Below, one piece after another: positions 45,092 to 58,200 of a stretch of 64,000 nucleotides of DNA. The stretch lies in contig JAJAGP010000085.1 in the NCBI GenBank assembly GCA_025084515.1, positions 62,001 to 126,000 on the forward strand, in the 5' to 3' direction. Below the pieces are notes generated by a model, which saw only the letters and a program-made list of their open reading frames with translations, did not search any database and was not told the origin of the DNA. The stretch comes from Ancistrus triradiatus (lineage: Eukaryota; Chordata; Actinopteri; Siluriformes; Loricariidae). A program made the translations under genes and the position numbers. The number at the start of each line of letters is the position of its first letter. Within the stretch, counting starts at the first letter, position 1.

Positions 45092-48000
45092 ATGGCGATG
45101 TTTGTGGACTCCGAGTACCTCGCGGCACAGTGTCTGGTGTCCATTTCGAGCGGCCCCGTCCTCCACCGGGTCTCGGCCGCCGCCCGGGCCCTGGCTCTCG
45201 GAGACGCGGACGGCTCGAGCGAGGACAGGGAGGTGCGGGAGACGCTCGGCTTGGAGGAGGCTCCGGGCGCGGCGGACACGCACGCGGCTTTCCGGCCCAT
45301 GTCGGCCCACTCGGAGAGCAGCAGCAGCTCTTCGTCCAGCTCGTGCGGTGAGAGCGGCTACGCCACGCTGTGCGAGTCCACTACCGCCACGCCAACCATG
45401 ACCCCCACCAGTACCCCGGTGCCGGGCCAGTCCAACCGCAACGCCCCCCAGCCGACCTGGGCAGAGGGAGGAGGGGCGCCGCGGTCGCCCACCAAGCGCC
45501 ACCCGTGCACTTTCGACGGTTGCGACCGAGTGTACGGAAAATCCTCCCATCTGAAAGCTCACATCCGCACACACACAGGTAAAGCCTCTTAGTTTTATTA
45601 GCCGCGTTTTATATAGATTTGTGTTTTATTGTGTTTTTGTAGGCTTCGTATTTGTCTAAATTTTGTTGTTTTAGTGTCAGTGCAACCGCTATTGTGTTCG
45701 CATGTTAGGGTTAACTTTACCTGTCTGAGTTTTTTTTGTTTTCTAAAGTTTTCCTTTTGGTTTTTCTAGCCTGTTCTCAATATTCACTGGTTTTATTGGT
45801 TGGCATGTCTTTTGTGAGAGGGATTTAGTCACCGACTGTCATTTTTACTTATTAAAAGCTTTATTTTGCTTATGTTTTGTTCTGGGAACAAAAAGTACAG
45901 TAGGCTACCATCAGCGGAACAGCAAAGCATGTGACTTTTTGTGTCTAGTTTTGTTTTAATAACACGTTCCCTGTTAATGATCTAAATCTAGCTATTAGTT
46001 GAGTTCATACTGATGTCCTAAAACCCATGAATATATATCACTTTTTAAAAGAAAAAGTGCATTTCAACGTTCGCAGACATGCAGTATTGTTAGTATTGTT
46101 TGCACAGCTTATTTTCAATTCTCTGTTTTTTCTTTCTATGTTGTGTGTTTTAAAGTCAAGCTCTAAAGACTGTTTGAATACTGTACATAACTTCACTCCA
46201 AAAGCTAACACAAGTTTATCTGATTTTTATTTGTGTTCGTTTTTCCCCACATATCTTAAGCCTGCTCAGCTTAATGTTCAAGAGGGGGTCTTTAACATGA
46301 ATGTTGAAATTATCGTAACACAACAAATTTAAGTTTATGGTATTGTTTAGTGTATACAAGAAAGATTTCAGGGGGCTCATGAAGCCATGAATTACCAAGG
46401 GACCCAAGGTGAGCAGTGCCTGATTATCATTTAAAGCAACAGGCATTCGAACCCACCGTCTAATAAGAGCTGCTCAGGCAGGATGAGAAGGTGTTGTGTT
46501 TGATCTTTGTGGAAAGGGGGGGGGATGTATCACTTTTCGGGTGACGTTTTAAAAGGTCTTAAAGTGGCGTTTCAGCATGACTGCCAAATGTAAAATATGC
46601 TTTGTGTGGAAGTTGCCATAAAACATATTTTAAATGGAAAAACTGCCAAAAATGTGGGATTTTGCCAGCACAGGTGGATAAGGAACTGAACTATTGACCA
46701 GATGGTTCAGAATTTTGCCACTGTCACCCTGCCACCCTTGGGCAATTGAGCCAAGGTCCATCCACAATTGCTTGATTTGTATGTTGTAAAACTATCAGCT
46801 GTAAAGTCGTTCCAAGTCAAAGCATCTGTTAAACGCAGTCAATATAAATGTGACATTTGATTTGTCCCAAATCCCAAACTTAATAACCAGCATAAACCTT
46901 CCCAGGAATCACGCATTGCAGTGCCAACTGATAAAGTGACGCCCTTAAATGGCGTATACCTTTCCCGTGAGGTAATCGAACATGAATGTGGAGCCAAACA
47001 TAAAGTTGGTTCTCCAGTATCCACCAGGGATAAACAATGTGGGCGTGGTTTTCACTCCATTATTATGTGACACGTTTACAGTGTGCTTTATGGCAAATTC
47101 AGAAATGAGAACAAACATTCATGTCGACTTCTCTGGCAAATAAGTGGCCAGAGTGCTGTGAAATAAATCATAAAGACAGACACTTGGGGAAATCTGCATG
47201 GTTTCAGAAATGTCCTCTGGTCAAATCTCCCGCTTTCCGTCTGCTAAGAGCCATTGATCCTTCATGAACGTGTTGGCTTTGTCACAATTTGAGTGTGGGA
47301 ATCCCTGCCCTAGGGTCACAATCATCAAAATACGCTTCACTGCTTGTATGGAACAGAGATTGTGCTGTCTTTAAATTTTATGCATATGTTTATGAAGTCT
47401 GGTGTAGAGTTGGGTATCCAGAATTCCAACAACCGCCATGTACGTCATCGCATAGTTTTGTTTTGATACGCTCCGCTAGAGCATTAGCGGAAGATGGGCG
47501 CTCAATAGTTTGGCTCCACTTTGAGAAAAATGGAAAGACTGAATGCAATACGAGTGGAAAGTTGGTTACACCTCCAACATGGCAAACATCTAAAGTACCA
47601 GCATGTTATCGAGCTTCAGCAGTGTACCGGGTTTGACTGACTGACGCCTAGCCCGAACGTGGCTTAATGTACTAAAACGATGACCTAGGAAAACCAAACC
47701 TGTCTCAGTTACTACTGGTCATGAGTGATCTCTACTGCTGAAATGATGATCGTGTGGTCCAAGAGGAAAGGAATCATTTTTACATTAAGCTTTTCGTCCC
47801 AAGTTGTAAGTAAAAGGCTTAACATAAAAATGATTACTTTCCCCTTGGACCACAGGTTCATCATTTCAGCAGTAGAGGTCACATATGATCAGTCGTAACT
47901 GATATAAGTTTGGTGTTCCTAGGTTACTGCTTTAATATATTAAGCCGTGCTGAGTTTTTGCTTGTTTAAATTTGAAGAAAAAGCTTAACGTAGCGATTTG

Positions 48001-48441
48001 TTTTGAAGCTGAGATAGAAAAAAAGATGTTCTGTATACCTGGTACATTTTCTCCCCATTTTGGAATCGCTAAACATCTATCCAGGGCAACTTGCATGACC
48101 CAAGACATCCTGTCTTAAGGGCCTTGCTCAGCAGCGCTACCTTGTGTGGAGTTTGATTCACGCCTCGTTTGCCGTGTGTTGCAGGTGAGAGGCCATTCCC
48201 GTGCACCTGGACCAACTGCGAGAAGAAGTTCGCCCGTTCCGACGAGCTGGCCCGCCACCTGCGCACCCACACGGGCGAGAAGCGCTTCCAGTGCCCGTTG
48301 TGCGCCAAGCGCTTCATGCGCAGCGACCACCTGATCAAACACGCCCGGCGCCACCCCGAATTTCACCCGTCCATGATCGGGCGCAGGGGCCACGGCTCGG
48401 CCCCGGGTCAAACCTCTTCCGTCGGAGCCGAGTCTCAGTAA
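45092..48441 (+). CDS. klf9-like: Kruppel-like factor of the KLF9/13/16 group
   Basis: A nuclear zinc-finger factor that binds GC and CACCC boxes. Exon 1 is 45092-45578 (ends ACACACAG|GTAAAG) and exon 2 is 48185-48441 (after GTTGCAG); the join falls in the finger linker at THT|GER. The product is 247 residues. AAQCLVSIS at residues 11-19 is the short amphipathic motif by which this group recruits Sin3. A serine run (about 75-83) and a Thr/Pro-rich stretch follow. Three C2H2 fingers fill the C-terminus (about 139-161, 169-191 and 199-219), with [16 protein letters not shown] and RSDHLIKH as contact helices. [15 protein letters not shown] and EFHPSMI point to KLF9, while SSGPVLHR is closer to KLF16, so orthology is open. 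The start gives a good context and the expected N-terminus. The last finger is followed by a 28-residue tail. Confidence 0.92.
45579..48184 (+). other. single intron of the KLF gene
   Basis: The 2.6 kb intron starts GTAAAG and ends TTGCAG. It carries a repeat phrase at 46700-46860 (GCAATTGAGCC and TAAAGTCGTTCC words, like 43170-43300) and the hairpin at 47693-47925. Frames at 46027-46332 and 47289-47636 are unsupported. Confidence 0.7.
47693..47925. repeat. long imperfect hairpin element
   Basis: CTCTACTGCTGAAATGATGA near 47731 is mirrored by TCATCATTTCAGCAGTAGAG near 47860. CCTAGGAAAACCAAAC at the left edge is mirrored by GGTGTTCCTAGG at the right. TTGGTCCAAGAGGAAAGGAATC is mirrored similarly in part. 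The arms are about 100 bp and the loop is short. It is a foldback MITE within the KLF intron. Confidence 0.85.
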
Positions 48442-51400
48442 ACCAGCGTCGTCTCAGTCCACTTCACATCTCAACGTATTGAAATGCACTCACTCCTTTT
48501 TTTTTACCCATAAGCACGTCACTGCGATCGCTCCTCGCGTCGGACCCGCTGACGTCCGTCTCACTCAGCGTGCAAGGAACGAGCGACGCCGAACCAAGTC
48601 GCGAGGACGCCGAGCCCGGTGACGCTCCACATCCAGACCTCTCTCTCGCCATAAGCACAAGCTATTCATACCAAACAGGGAAGCTACTTCATGCTAGCCT
48701 CACCGCAGCACAATCCTCAGTTATTTTCAGAATGTCTGGTTCCGTCGCGCCACGTCCCAGCTAGGTTTGGGGCTGGCGTTTGATACTTATGGTTTACTTG
48801 TGTGGATGTTAAGCCACTCTTTAATGGACGCTGTTTGTAATGGTCGTAGCTGGTCTGCATTCCAGTACTTGACAATCCTTTAACCATGGATGGTTACTTT
48901 CTGAGTGTACTGCCCTGTATGCAGAATCTCCAAGTGGTCCCATATTCCATTGGTGGCATTTCAGTGGTTGAAATTAAACCACAATCAAGGCACTCGAGTC
49001 TTGATCGTGCTTCCATCCTAGACAAAATTGGCCATGGCTCAAGAAGGAAAACTTGGACGGGGTCCGTCTCCCCAGCTTTTCAGCTGCCTCATCGGAGTTC
49101 GTCTTGGCGCCGACTGGCCATGAAGGACTTGATGGAGCCAGTAGAGTCCCTATCAGCTGACCGAGACCATGAGCTCGACCGGTGTGGGCGGTTGTCCACA
49201 GGGGGCTTATCCAAACTGGACATCTGAAATAAGCAAACCACATCCGTATACGCATTTATTTTCGAGTAAGTTAAACGAGCATGCCAGACATGAGTAACAT
49301 TACAGACAAGTTAAGAGCAAGACTCCATGTTTCTACTTCACCGAGCGAGTGCTCAGCATACTTGTGAGTCACCCTACATAATGCCATAATTGTAGATGTA
49401 CGTAGATCCGGCTTACTCGTGGGTGGGGACTGCGTTTGATACGTAACCCTTAAATGAAAAGGAATGAAATCTCAGTACGACCTTTAATAATCAACAGCAG
49501 GATGGTGTGATGCATTGAGTCAACCAAAAAAGTCTTGCTTGCGAGTGTTACAGTTAAACAATGGGAGGCGTCTGCTGAACAGCCACTAACCAATCAGAGC
49601 CAAGGATGCAGTTGCAGCTACAATATGCCATGTCTAGATCGCCTGGTTTTGTTTGACTGCGTTAGTCGAGTACCGGAATGCAGACCACGTTGAATTTCTT
49701 TAAAGAGGTTTCGTTATCAATACTTTGCTGATACACTGAACATGCGTCAGGTTTCGAATCGTGCTTTATATTTAACTAAGCCACTAAGGCCAGTGATGTT
49801 CATTTATGATAGTAATAATCAGCTAGTTTCAATAATCAAGTAGCAGCAGAAGCTCTGGACGGCCATGGATTTGCTTCTTTTTCTTGAGTTTCAGTTTTTG
49901 AAATGGCATTCTTCCTGAAAATTCGTAAAGTTGTATGTGTAAGGGGTACATATATTAAGTTTGCCGCTGGCGCTCAGGTGGTGCAGCTCTCTAATTAGCT
50001 TGTCCTGCGGAGTAGACCCTGCAGACCCTTGATTTTCCGGTTGGGTGGGGTGTTTGGCGGAGCCGCGATGGGAAGCCATTTATGAAATCATCCCTCGGCG
50101 CTCCACCGGTGACGGACTGGCGTAACATCCAGGGAAAACGCACGCCAGGACGTCCATGATCCTGACCCAGAAAAATGAGGTTTCAAAAATAACTAGACAG
50201 CCTATCTCAGGGCATGATTTTGCCACTCAAACCAGCGTCACCGCGGTGATAGGCTAGCTCGCTCGGGAAGACAAATGATTAACCCAGACATTTCTCCTGA
50301 TCATGACCCGAATAATTGGAGATTCTGAGGAAACAAAGATCCTATTTTCTTGTAATGATTACGTAAATAGTTCAAGGATATGCAGAAGATTCTTGTTGAA
50401 GTACGTGAATCCGTGGCCGTTTCAATCTTTTGTTCATTTTGGGCAGCTTGCTTCGATGGGGCGTCCTTGCTTTGATTTGTACGCTTCTTTCAAGACGGTC
50501 ATAAGTTATTTTCTTTCTTTTCGTTTATCTATTTTTCCATAATACGGAACTCTTATTCTGCGTGTTCCTAGGTTATCTGCCTATTAGTTATTTCATATAG
50601 AGCTTCTTTTTTTACGTTGTGCTGAATCTATTTAGACGTGTAACCTCATACCGGAGTTGCAGAGCTTGTGTTTATATATAATGTATCTATGCTTAAAGCA
50701 TCTACAGTAGAGATGTTCTATAAATTCCTAGCCGGAGGTTAGCGTGTCGTGTATGTATGTACGTACGTAGCGGAGAGAACTTGAATCTCTTAAGATGCAT
50801 CTATCTCAGCGAACAAACGCAACACATCAGGAATCTCAGAAAGCCTTAACCCCGCTCCTGACTTCTTTTGCACCATTGTTTACCATTACACAGTTTCTAC
50901 AGGTGACGTACGCCGCAGGGCGACTAAAGAAATTACACATATGCAATATTGCACTTTCCTTCTAGGTGTCCGTTGTGGTTTTTTTTGGATTAACACTGTA
51001 TAAACGGGAGAATAAGGAACACTGTGGAATCGGAGCGAGACCAGTCCTGATGGAACCAATGCTTTAGTCTCGGGATGCACCTTTTTCCAAGTGCTTGAAC
51101 AAGTGCGACAAAGGGAGAAGAGCAAAAAACTGACTTTTTTGGGGGGGTTGTTTTACTTGTTTTTCTGTACTATCAGGTTGTTGTTGGACTGATTCCAGCT
51201 TCGCCTTCATTCCTCGCCTTGTATCTCATCAGTGCAAAAAAGAAAAAGATGGTTATTTGTAGTACCTGGTTCCACACGATGCAATACAGGTAGCTGCTGG
51301 CAGTTATCTGAAATGGAGCAACCAATCAAAAAATGTCAAGCCAGTGACGTCCTTCTCAGTGCTACGTCTTTCTCGTTGGGTGTCTGTCCTATAAACTGGA

Positions 51401-54400
51401 AAGCAATCACGTTTCACGCCTCTCTTCTCTTCAGTCCTGTGTCAGACCCTTGCTGGTATTAGCAATGTTCCACGTTTGGCCACGGTGGCCTTCAGTTTGC
51501 TTCGTGTTAATTGAGTTCATTTATAAACGTTTCTTTTGTCATAACTGTACTGTATACCTTAATGCCGGGAAGCTTCTTACAGCTACCGGTTACTCAGTTC
51601 TCCTAAAGTCGGCAGGCTGATCTAATGGGCGTCCGTGTTAGCATAAACTGTTTAAATGCTTTAAAAAAAAGACAGTGCCACAAAACAATACTTTGTAGCC
51701 TACATGAGCAGAAGTTTAATTATCAGTGCTAAAAAGCGAGAGAGCTACTTTCGATTACCATACCAGCTATGTTTGCACTTGTGAACGAACTCTCCCGTTG
51801 GTTAATTTTAGGTATTTCATTCAACTTTGTCCCCCTCTCCTCAAAATTCCCCCTTTTTTGTGAAGTTCAGTGTCCAATTGGCACAAGATGAGGACTGCTA
51901 AGATATCACAGCTCCAGAATTAGCATATAAAGTTAAAAAGTCTTTGTGTAAAGTTACTTTTCAATCCTTAAACCCTCGCATTTATGAAAGACGTTCCTTT
52001 GGTGAACAGTAACATTTTAGGGTTTAGTGTTAAAATAGCTTGGTGACAGTCTGTTACTAATTTGTTCACAGGTCTAGCTAATGATTGTTCCCTTTTTGGT
52101 ATCCACTTATGCCTTTTCAATCATAAAACCATCATGTAGAAAGTACAAAAAAAGTATTGTGAAGTACGTTACGTCTCAAGCGTACGCTTCAAAACTAGCC
52201 TTAGGCAGTTTAGATGATGCTGTGTTATTTTTTTCCCTTAAAATAAGGTACACTTACTTTTTAATCATGAATCCATCACACACAGTGCGAAAAAGAACAC
52301 GCCCTTGGATGTAGCGCTTTGTTAGCAGAACCATGTTTTGACCTTTTTACCTCAGTTTGGGTTTAGTCCGCAATATTGTCGTTCCATGCAAGTTTTGACT
52401 TAAAGTAGCTTTTTTATGATATTCGGTACCTAGTTGGTGCGCTGTTAGCACTGCTACCGAGCCTCGCTTCTAGAAATTAGCAGGCTAAACGCAATACACT
52501 TGTAAGCGTCTCAAAAAGATAGTACTGCTTGCTAAAGGAACCGTCCGTTCACAAATGCTAACATGGCTAGTGCTGTAGTTTCAAACAACACTAGCCTTCT
52601 GGGTAGTTCAGGTTGTAGCTTGTAGCAGTTTATAAATATTTGTTTGTTTCGACTTAAAATTGATTTTTTTGTAGTAAGGTGCGGTGTCTAATCGGCGCTC
52701 TAACACGCCTCAGTTCCAGAAAGGTGTTTGACAACTTTTTTGTATGAACATTTGAATCATAAAACCTTCACACGCTATGTAGTGCTAAAAAAAACAGCAC
52801 TACAAAACTATATACTGCTAGCCATGTTAGCACAGGGATGCTAATGTCCACAGTACACAATCTGTTTTGGATTGTTTAGCATTTGGTTACCCATCATGAC
52901 CTCCTAGGTTGTGTAGGACGGAACTCGTGGTGGTTTGGTAGGTAGTTTTAGCCTTTTAGCTTGATTGTTGTGTGGAGTTTTCTTTTGTATTGTGAAAATG
53001 CTGACCTTTAAAGTTTGCCGATGATAGCTTACATGCGTTTAGTGTCCTATGTCAGCCTTATTTGAGTGTGGCCTAAATCAAAGTAGGTATGCTGTTTCAC
53101 TTTCTAATTAAGCTACGTTAAATTTGTGCTGCCTTTAACTTTTCTTACTTTGTTACTAACACGTTTGTATTCCCGAATACGCGCCATGAATTATTGCCAG
53201 GGTGAACTGTTTAATCAGTTGTCCGGAGTTGGGAGTAAAAAACAAGGAAAGTACAGCTTAAATGATCATCTCCTTGCAGTTACTGATGAGTAAAATGACA
53301 CGTTTGAGTCAAAAATCGAAATAATTCAAAGTATTTACAACAAACTTCCTTTAAATATTAGCTGTACACTTGGAGAAAGTAGTTTCTGAAGCTTTGAGTA
53401 ATTTGAACCTTGGCGACATCTGCTGGCCAGATTTGTGCAACTGCCACGGAAAAAAACCCCAAACGCTCCATACAAACAATGATTTGAATCTGAACTTGAT
53501 GTCCTTCTGAAATAAAGCATTAAGGAGGACTGTTGGCTTCATCCTTGTGGTACAGATGAATACGGGTTTTAGGGAGCAAACGGGAAAGTAAGGAATAATG
53601 GAATTACTTTCTTCCAGGAAGCAAGGAGAGAAGTTTGTAAGTCGCTCTGAATAAGGGCGTCTGCTAAAATGCTGTAAATGTAAGAAGTAGTGCCCATTAC
53701 GTTTTGAAAGACGTGATTAATACCACGTTATTACCAATATTATAAAAGAGGGTCATAAATATTTGGACCAATCGATGTAGAAAGCTTAGCTGCTCTTTAA
53801 TGTTAGCATTCCCTGTTTCCGTCTTCTCAGCAGCGTAAAATGAAGCCCACGGTAGCTCTGAAGTTTTCTTAATACTTTCGTTAAGAGGTCTTCCTTGAAA
53901 TGTCAACACACAATTCTTGTCTGATTTTTTTTTTTTTTTTTGGGTCATGTTTGCTTTGTCGTTCTTTGCATATTCCTGTGTTTTAGTATTTTAGCATGCT
54001 GGTTTTAGCGAATGACCGTTGGCGTAGAGCCATATTTGACCACTCTGGCCTTAACTTTCTTTCCTGCCATTCGATTTCTTAAGGTAAAATCGTGATCGTC
54101 TCCTAGCTGTGCCGTTAACACTGCTAGCACGTGACCAACTTTTCACTTGTTTGGCGTTAGTGCAAAAAGGAATGCTACAACCCGATGCCAAGTTGTTTAA
54201 GCAGGAGAAAGTTAGTATTAACAAGGTCCTGCTGCCTACAGTTAGCTTTTCCTCTTGTTTTGAAGTCTAGGATAGTAGTAGTTCATGAAGTTTGTAGTTT
54301 AGCACGTCTTCCTTGGAGTGACCGAACTACCTTCTTCGGTCTCTAGTCTCGCTGACTTTTCCTCTCTCCCTTGGTCTAAGCTTTTTATATTTTGCAGGAA

Positions 54401-54975
54401 GGCTAGCATTGCGACTAATGAGTTTAATCTCTTAGGGGCTAGGTATCAATGCTAACATCTTTACAGTTCACCCTTTGCTAGCCACTGAGCGCTGAAACTT
54501 AATTCTGGAGAGCTTCGCTGTTATTGGGATCATATTTCCGTGTTGCTTTTTGTCAGATAAACCACTGACAGGAATTTGAACTGCGTTCTCACTTTTGAAG
54601 CCGTGTAACCTACGAAGTCTAGCTAGTTAAGAATAAAAGTGCACACTCACCATTCTCACACTAAAACGTCAAGCCCGGTAGCTCCTCCTAGCGTCTGCCT
54701 CATCTGAACGCTAGGAGCGTGGAGAGTTCTTTTTGCGTATCCTCAGGTGTTTAAACCGAACGACGACTCCGTCTCAGATGTGTAGCGTGTTTTTTTTTCT
54801 TTGTCGGTTGCGTTTTATTGCTCGGATCTAATTTATTGTGTTGTTATTTACGTTTTTTCAGTCTTGCGTTCTTAGGTTGAAACTTTGCTAATACTTCGAA
54901 TAACTGGTTGCCTCAAACGACAATAAACTGCCAGTGCTTTCTAAATAAAATAAAATTATTATAAATGCCGTGTTG
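48442..54975 (+). other. probable long 3' UTR of the KLF gene
   Basis: No exon of another gene was recognised in these 6.5 kb. The frames at 48886-49227 (plus) and 53335-53948 (minus) lack support. AATAAA occurs at 54922-54927 and again at 54944-54949 and 54949-54954, followed by GTGTTGGTGTCTTG, a good GU-rich downstream element. The minus-strand COLGALT gene ends only about 180 bp further on. A short fish-repeat tail (TAAGTCGCTCTGAATAAGGG) lies at 53637-53690. Mammalian KLF9 and KLF13 mRNAs have 3' UTRs of several kilobases, so a long UTR is plausible. The extent is inferred, not shown. Confidence 0.5.
54922..54954 (+). terminator. cluster of poly(A) signals, likely KLF mRNA 3' end
   Basis: Three AATAAA hexamers lie within 33 bp, followed by a GT-rich stretch at 54968-54985. 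Confidence 0.55.
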
Positions 54976-55154
54976 GTGTCTTGTTATTTTTGCACCAAAC
55001 CTTGTAGCAATTTCTCACCTCGTTAGCTAAGAATACGATACGGATTTATTACGCAGTATTGTAGTACGACTGGTAAACTAATTGATTTTGGAATTAAAGC
55101 AGAAAATGCAAAGATGGATGTCCAGGACCAAACAGAGATGCTTTTACAAAGGTA

Positions 55155-55160
55155 TTTATT
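55155..55160 (-). terminator. poly(A) signal of the COLGALT gene
   Basis: AATAAA on the minus strand, about 45 bp after the TGA stop at 55204-55206. It gives a very short 3' UTR; a second hexamer lies near 55043. Confidence 0.6.
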
Positions 55161-55203
55161 TTATGAGACCAGATAAAACCCTTATTGCAATCTCTCTAGA
55201 GGG

Positions 55204-58200
55204 TCAGAGTTCATCTCTGCCGCCCATGGGACCAGCTCCACGATTGGGCGTTCTACGCTCATGCTGGTGCTTCCGGTCCGTCCCTTCAGACTCATCGTCC
55301 CAGATGGTGGACGTCTCGGTGTCACTGGTGTATCCTGGTTCTCCTGTGTAGTGGGTCGGGAAGAGCAGGAGCGGTTCGACCGAAAACGCCAGCAGGTTCC
55401 TGTGCCCGAAGTGTGCCAGATACTCATCCCTGTGGGCGAGGACAGTGCACAGAAACTCCTTACTAGTTTAAATATTATTATATATTATAATTATGTACAT
55501 AGCTGGTATCTATACAATATTCTTATATACACTTCTTGGAACGCCGATACGTCAGCCTTCAATGTTACTAGCCTGATACCATGGTGACCCAGTGGTGCCT
55601 TCTGGCCTGGATGGGTGACACATACAGAGACTATAGACGAGGGCAACCATTTCTGACCCCGATCTTGACCAGGAAATGTGGGGGAAATCTTTGCCAGTAA
55701 CTTGATTGGCTGCTTCTGGAGTTGCTCAGCCAGGCCAGGGGCATCTCCAGGGTTTGAGCATGGGTCTTCTAGGTGGTGGGCCAGCACAAAATATGGTTGT
55801 GCCACTCAAACAACCTAATTTTTCTCTTTTGTAAACAATTCTTCTGATTAACATTAAGGACACGGGTAACTTGCCAATTCCACCTTATCCAGCCACCATT
55901 TGTACCTGCGCCAATGGGAATGCCCAGCCAGGCCAGAGGCCCCACCAATAACAGCTCTTTGAGCTGATGGGCCATGTACTTGACATCATTTTAACTATAC
56001 TTCATTAATCGTACTTGGGATGCTTGTCGAACATAACAGGCAGAAACTCATCTACAGGCAGCATTTTGCCCAAAGGCTTAGCCTCTAGCAGCTTCTTAGC
56101 ACCCTGAAGTGACAGCATGTATCCCAGAGTCCAGTAGGAATAATCAGGGTTCACCAGGTTCTTCACCCCCTGCACCCAGCGTTCGGGGATCTTCACCTGC
56201 AAGCGTTTTCGCCCCACATATCTGCCAGAGGAGGAACAATGGGCCATCGTTAGCGTACGACTTCAGAATCAGCCAGCAAGCTGCCTTAACCAAACTACTA
56301 ACATCAGGTCCCAGAGGAGCCCCGCGCGCCGGACATCCTCCGTGATTGCCTTCAGGCGGCTCTTGAAGTTCAGTTCGAAGCGGACGTCATCCTCCAGAAC
56401 GAGGACCTGCTGCTGCCGGCGTTCTACCACCTGAGGAAGACAGCATCTTGCTCAAGCGCCAAACGCTCCCAACTCATAACCACTACCGCATGGATGCCGC
56501 TGTGACCTGCGTCCAGATGTTATAATGGCTCAGGAAGCAGCCGATCTCCCCTCTGGTGAGCACTCGGCCGGAGTAGGGATCTTCGTACCCGGGCAGCATC
56601 TCGATCCCTAAAGCTCGGAGCTGAGACGAGTTCAGGGCTCTACAGAAACACACGGGGATTTCCAAATACAAGCCAAACTGTACTGTCGATTCGATATTTA
56701 GTTGTGTGTGGGTGGGTGGAGCTTCCTGCCATCTCGTACTTGCCATCCACCGCATCGGTCAGCGTGACTTCAATCCCCAGAGCCTCCAACGACCTCAGCA
56801 TGCGCTCCCTGCGATCCACTCGGCGCTTCAGGTTAATCACATAGATCTGACGGAAAATGGTTGGTCAATGACGAAGAACGCAATTTCTTACGTCTTTAAT
56901 AAAAGAAATTTTATCAACATTACAAGCGAGCAAACTGTCAAATGTTATGTTCTATTATCACGCTGCCAATTATTTGTAGCCTACGATGGTTGCTTTTTTA
57001 TTCTTTAAATATTTACGTCCTGATTCATTTACATATTCAGCTGCTTATTTACGAATTTGCTCTTAATGATGTCATTAGAATAAAAAAATTTATCTGTAGA
57101 CCAACACAAAGAAAGACACGAACAAACACACACAAATTAAGATTCATACAATCTTAATATGAATAGAAACGTAAAAAACATAAACCACTGGCATAGATAC
57201 CATACAGAAATTCAAACGAATTCTAAAGATGAACCAACCGAACCTCATCAAATGCCATTCGGTCCTTGGGTTTGGGTGGGACGTAAAGATGGCGCGAAGG
57301 CTCCAAGCTGAAATCAACTACAAACAATAAAGTATAATATAAATATATATCAGTCTCATCAAGTATAAATACAGCACATACAACGTTTAACTTCCAGTTC
57401 ACAAATCTAGCCCGCGATCTGTGAGCGGCCATAAAGTTTTTGGCTCATTGATGTTGTGTTTGGGATGCGTGTCAAATATCACGTGACTCACGCATTGCCT
57501 CCGTCAGGGTGTGGGTGAAGCTCTCCACCTCCTCTTCCAGGGTCTGATTCACCCTCAGTGGCACAGGCAGATACCCATAATGCTCTCTGTTACAGACAAA
57601 CATCTGTACTCCTGCAAGCACACAACAGCTAAATCAGTGCAGCCTCACTGCATCCCTTTAACAATGACCACGATGACCCAGGCTGTCTGGCCGAGGGGAC
57701 ATCGGAAAATTCTCCACCACTGCAACTGTGAGCCTGGCCGGGCAGAGCATAGGCTCTGGACTGTTGGCAACTTGGATCAGGATAGGTGGAGTATGAAATA
57801 CGCCATGGATCCACTGACTATCATATTTGCATTTTCTCATACAGTATAACTGATATCATGGATGTGTTGTTGCCTGTTCTAAGAACGTGACCCAAAAAAA
57901 TCTAGTCTGGCTGGAAAAGTTTGTGAATCCTTGTGTTGACTGACTGGTCGAACCTCCTTCAGCAGCATTTTTCTGCGACTACTGATCAAACTTGTACAAC
58001 TTGACGACTTTTAGACCATTCTTGGAGTTCTTGAGGGAATGGCCAAGTTGAGTTCAGGTTGCAGCTACAGCTACCCTACACTGGGTTTGGACTCTGACTT
58101 GGTCCTCCAAAACAATCTTTAGGTAAAGGACAGGTACCTTTTTTAACAACAGCTAATGGCAATATGTTTATATTAGTGGTTTGTTTTCTTGTTTTGGCCC

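Noticed and set aside
44681..45574. 297-codon open frame on the minus strand over KLF exon 1
   Set aside because: It is the antisense shadow of a GC-rich exon, is arginine- and glycine-rich, and has no splice or family support. The plus strand encodes the KLF N-terminus and finger 1.
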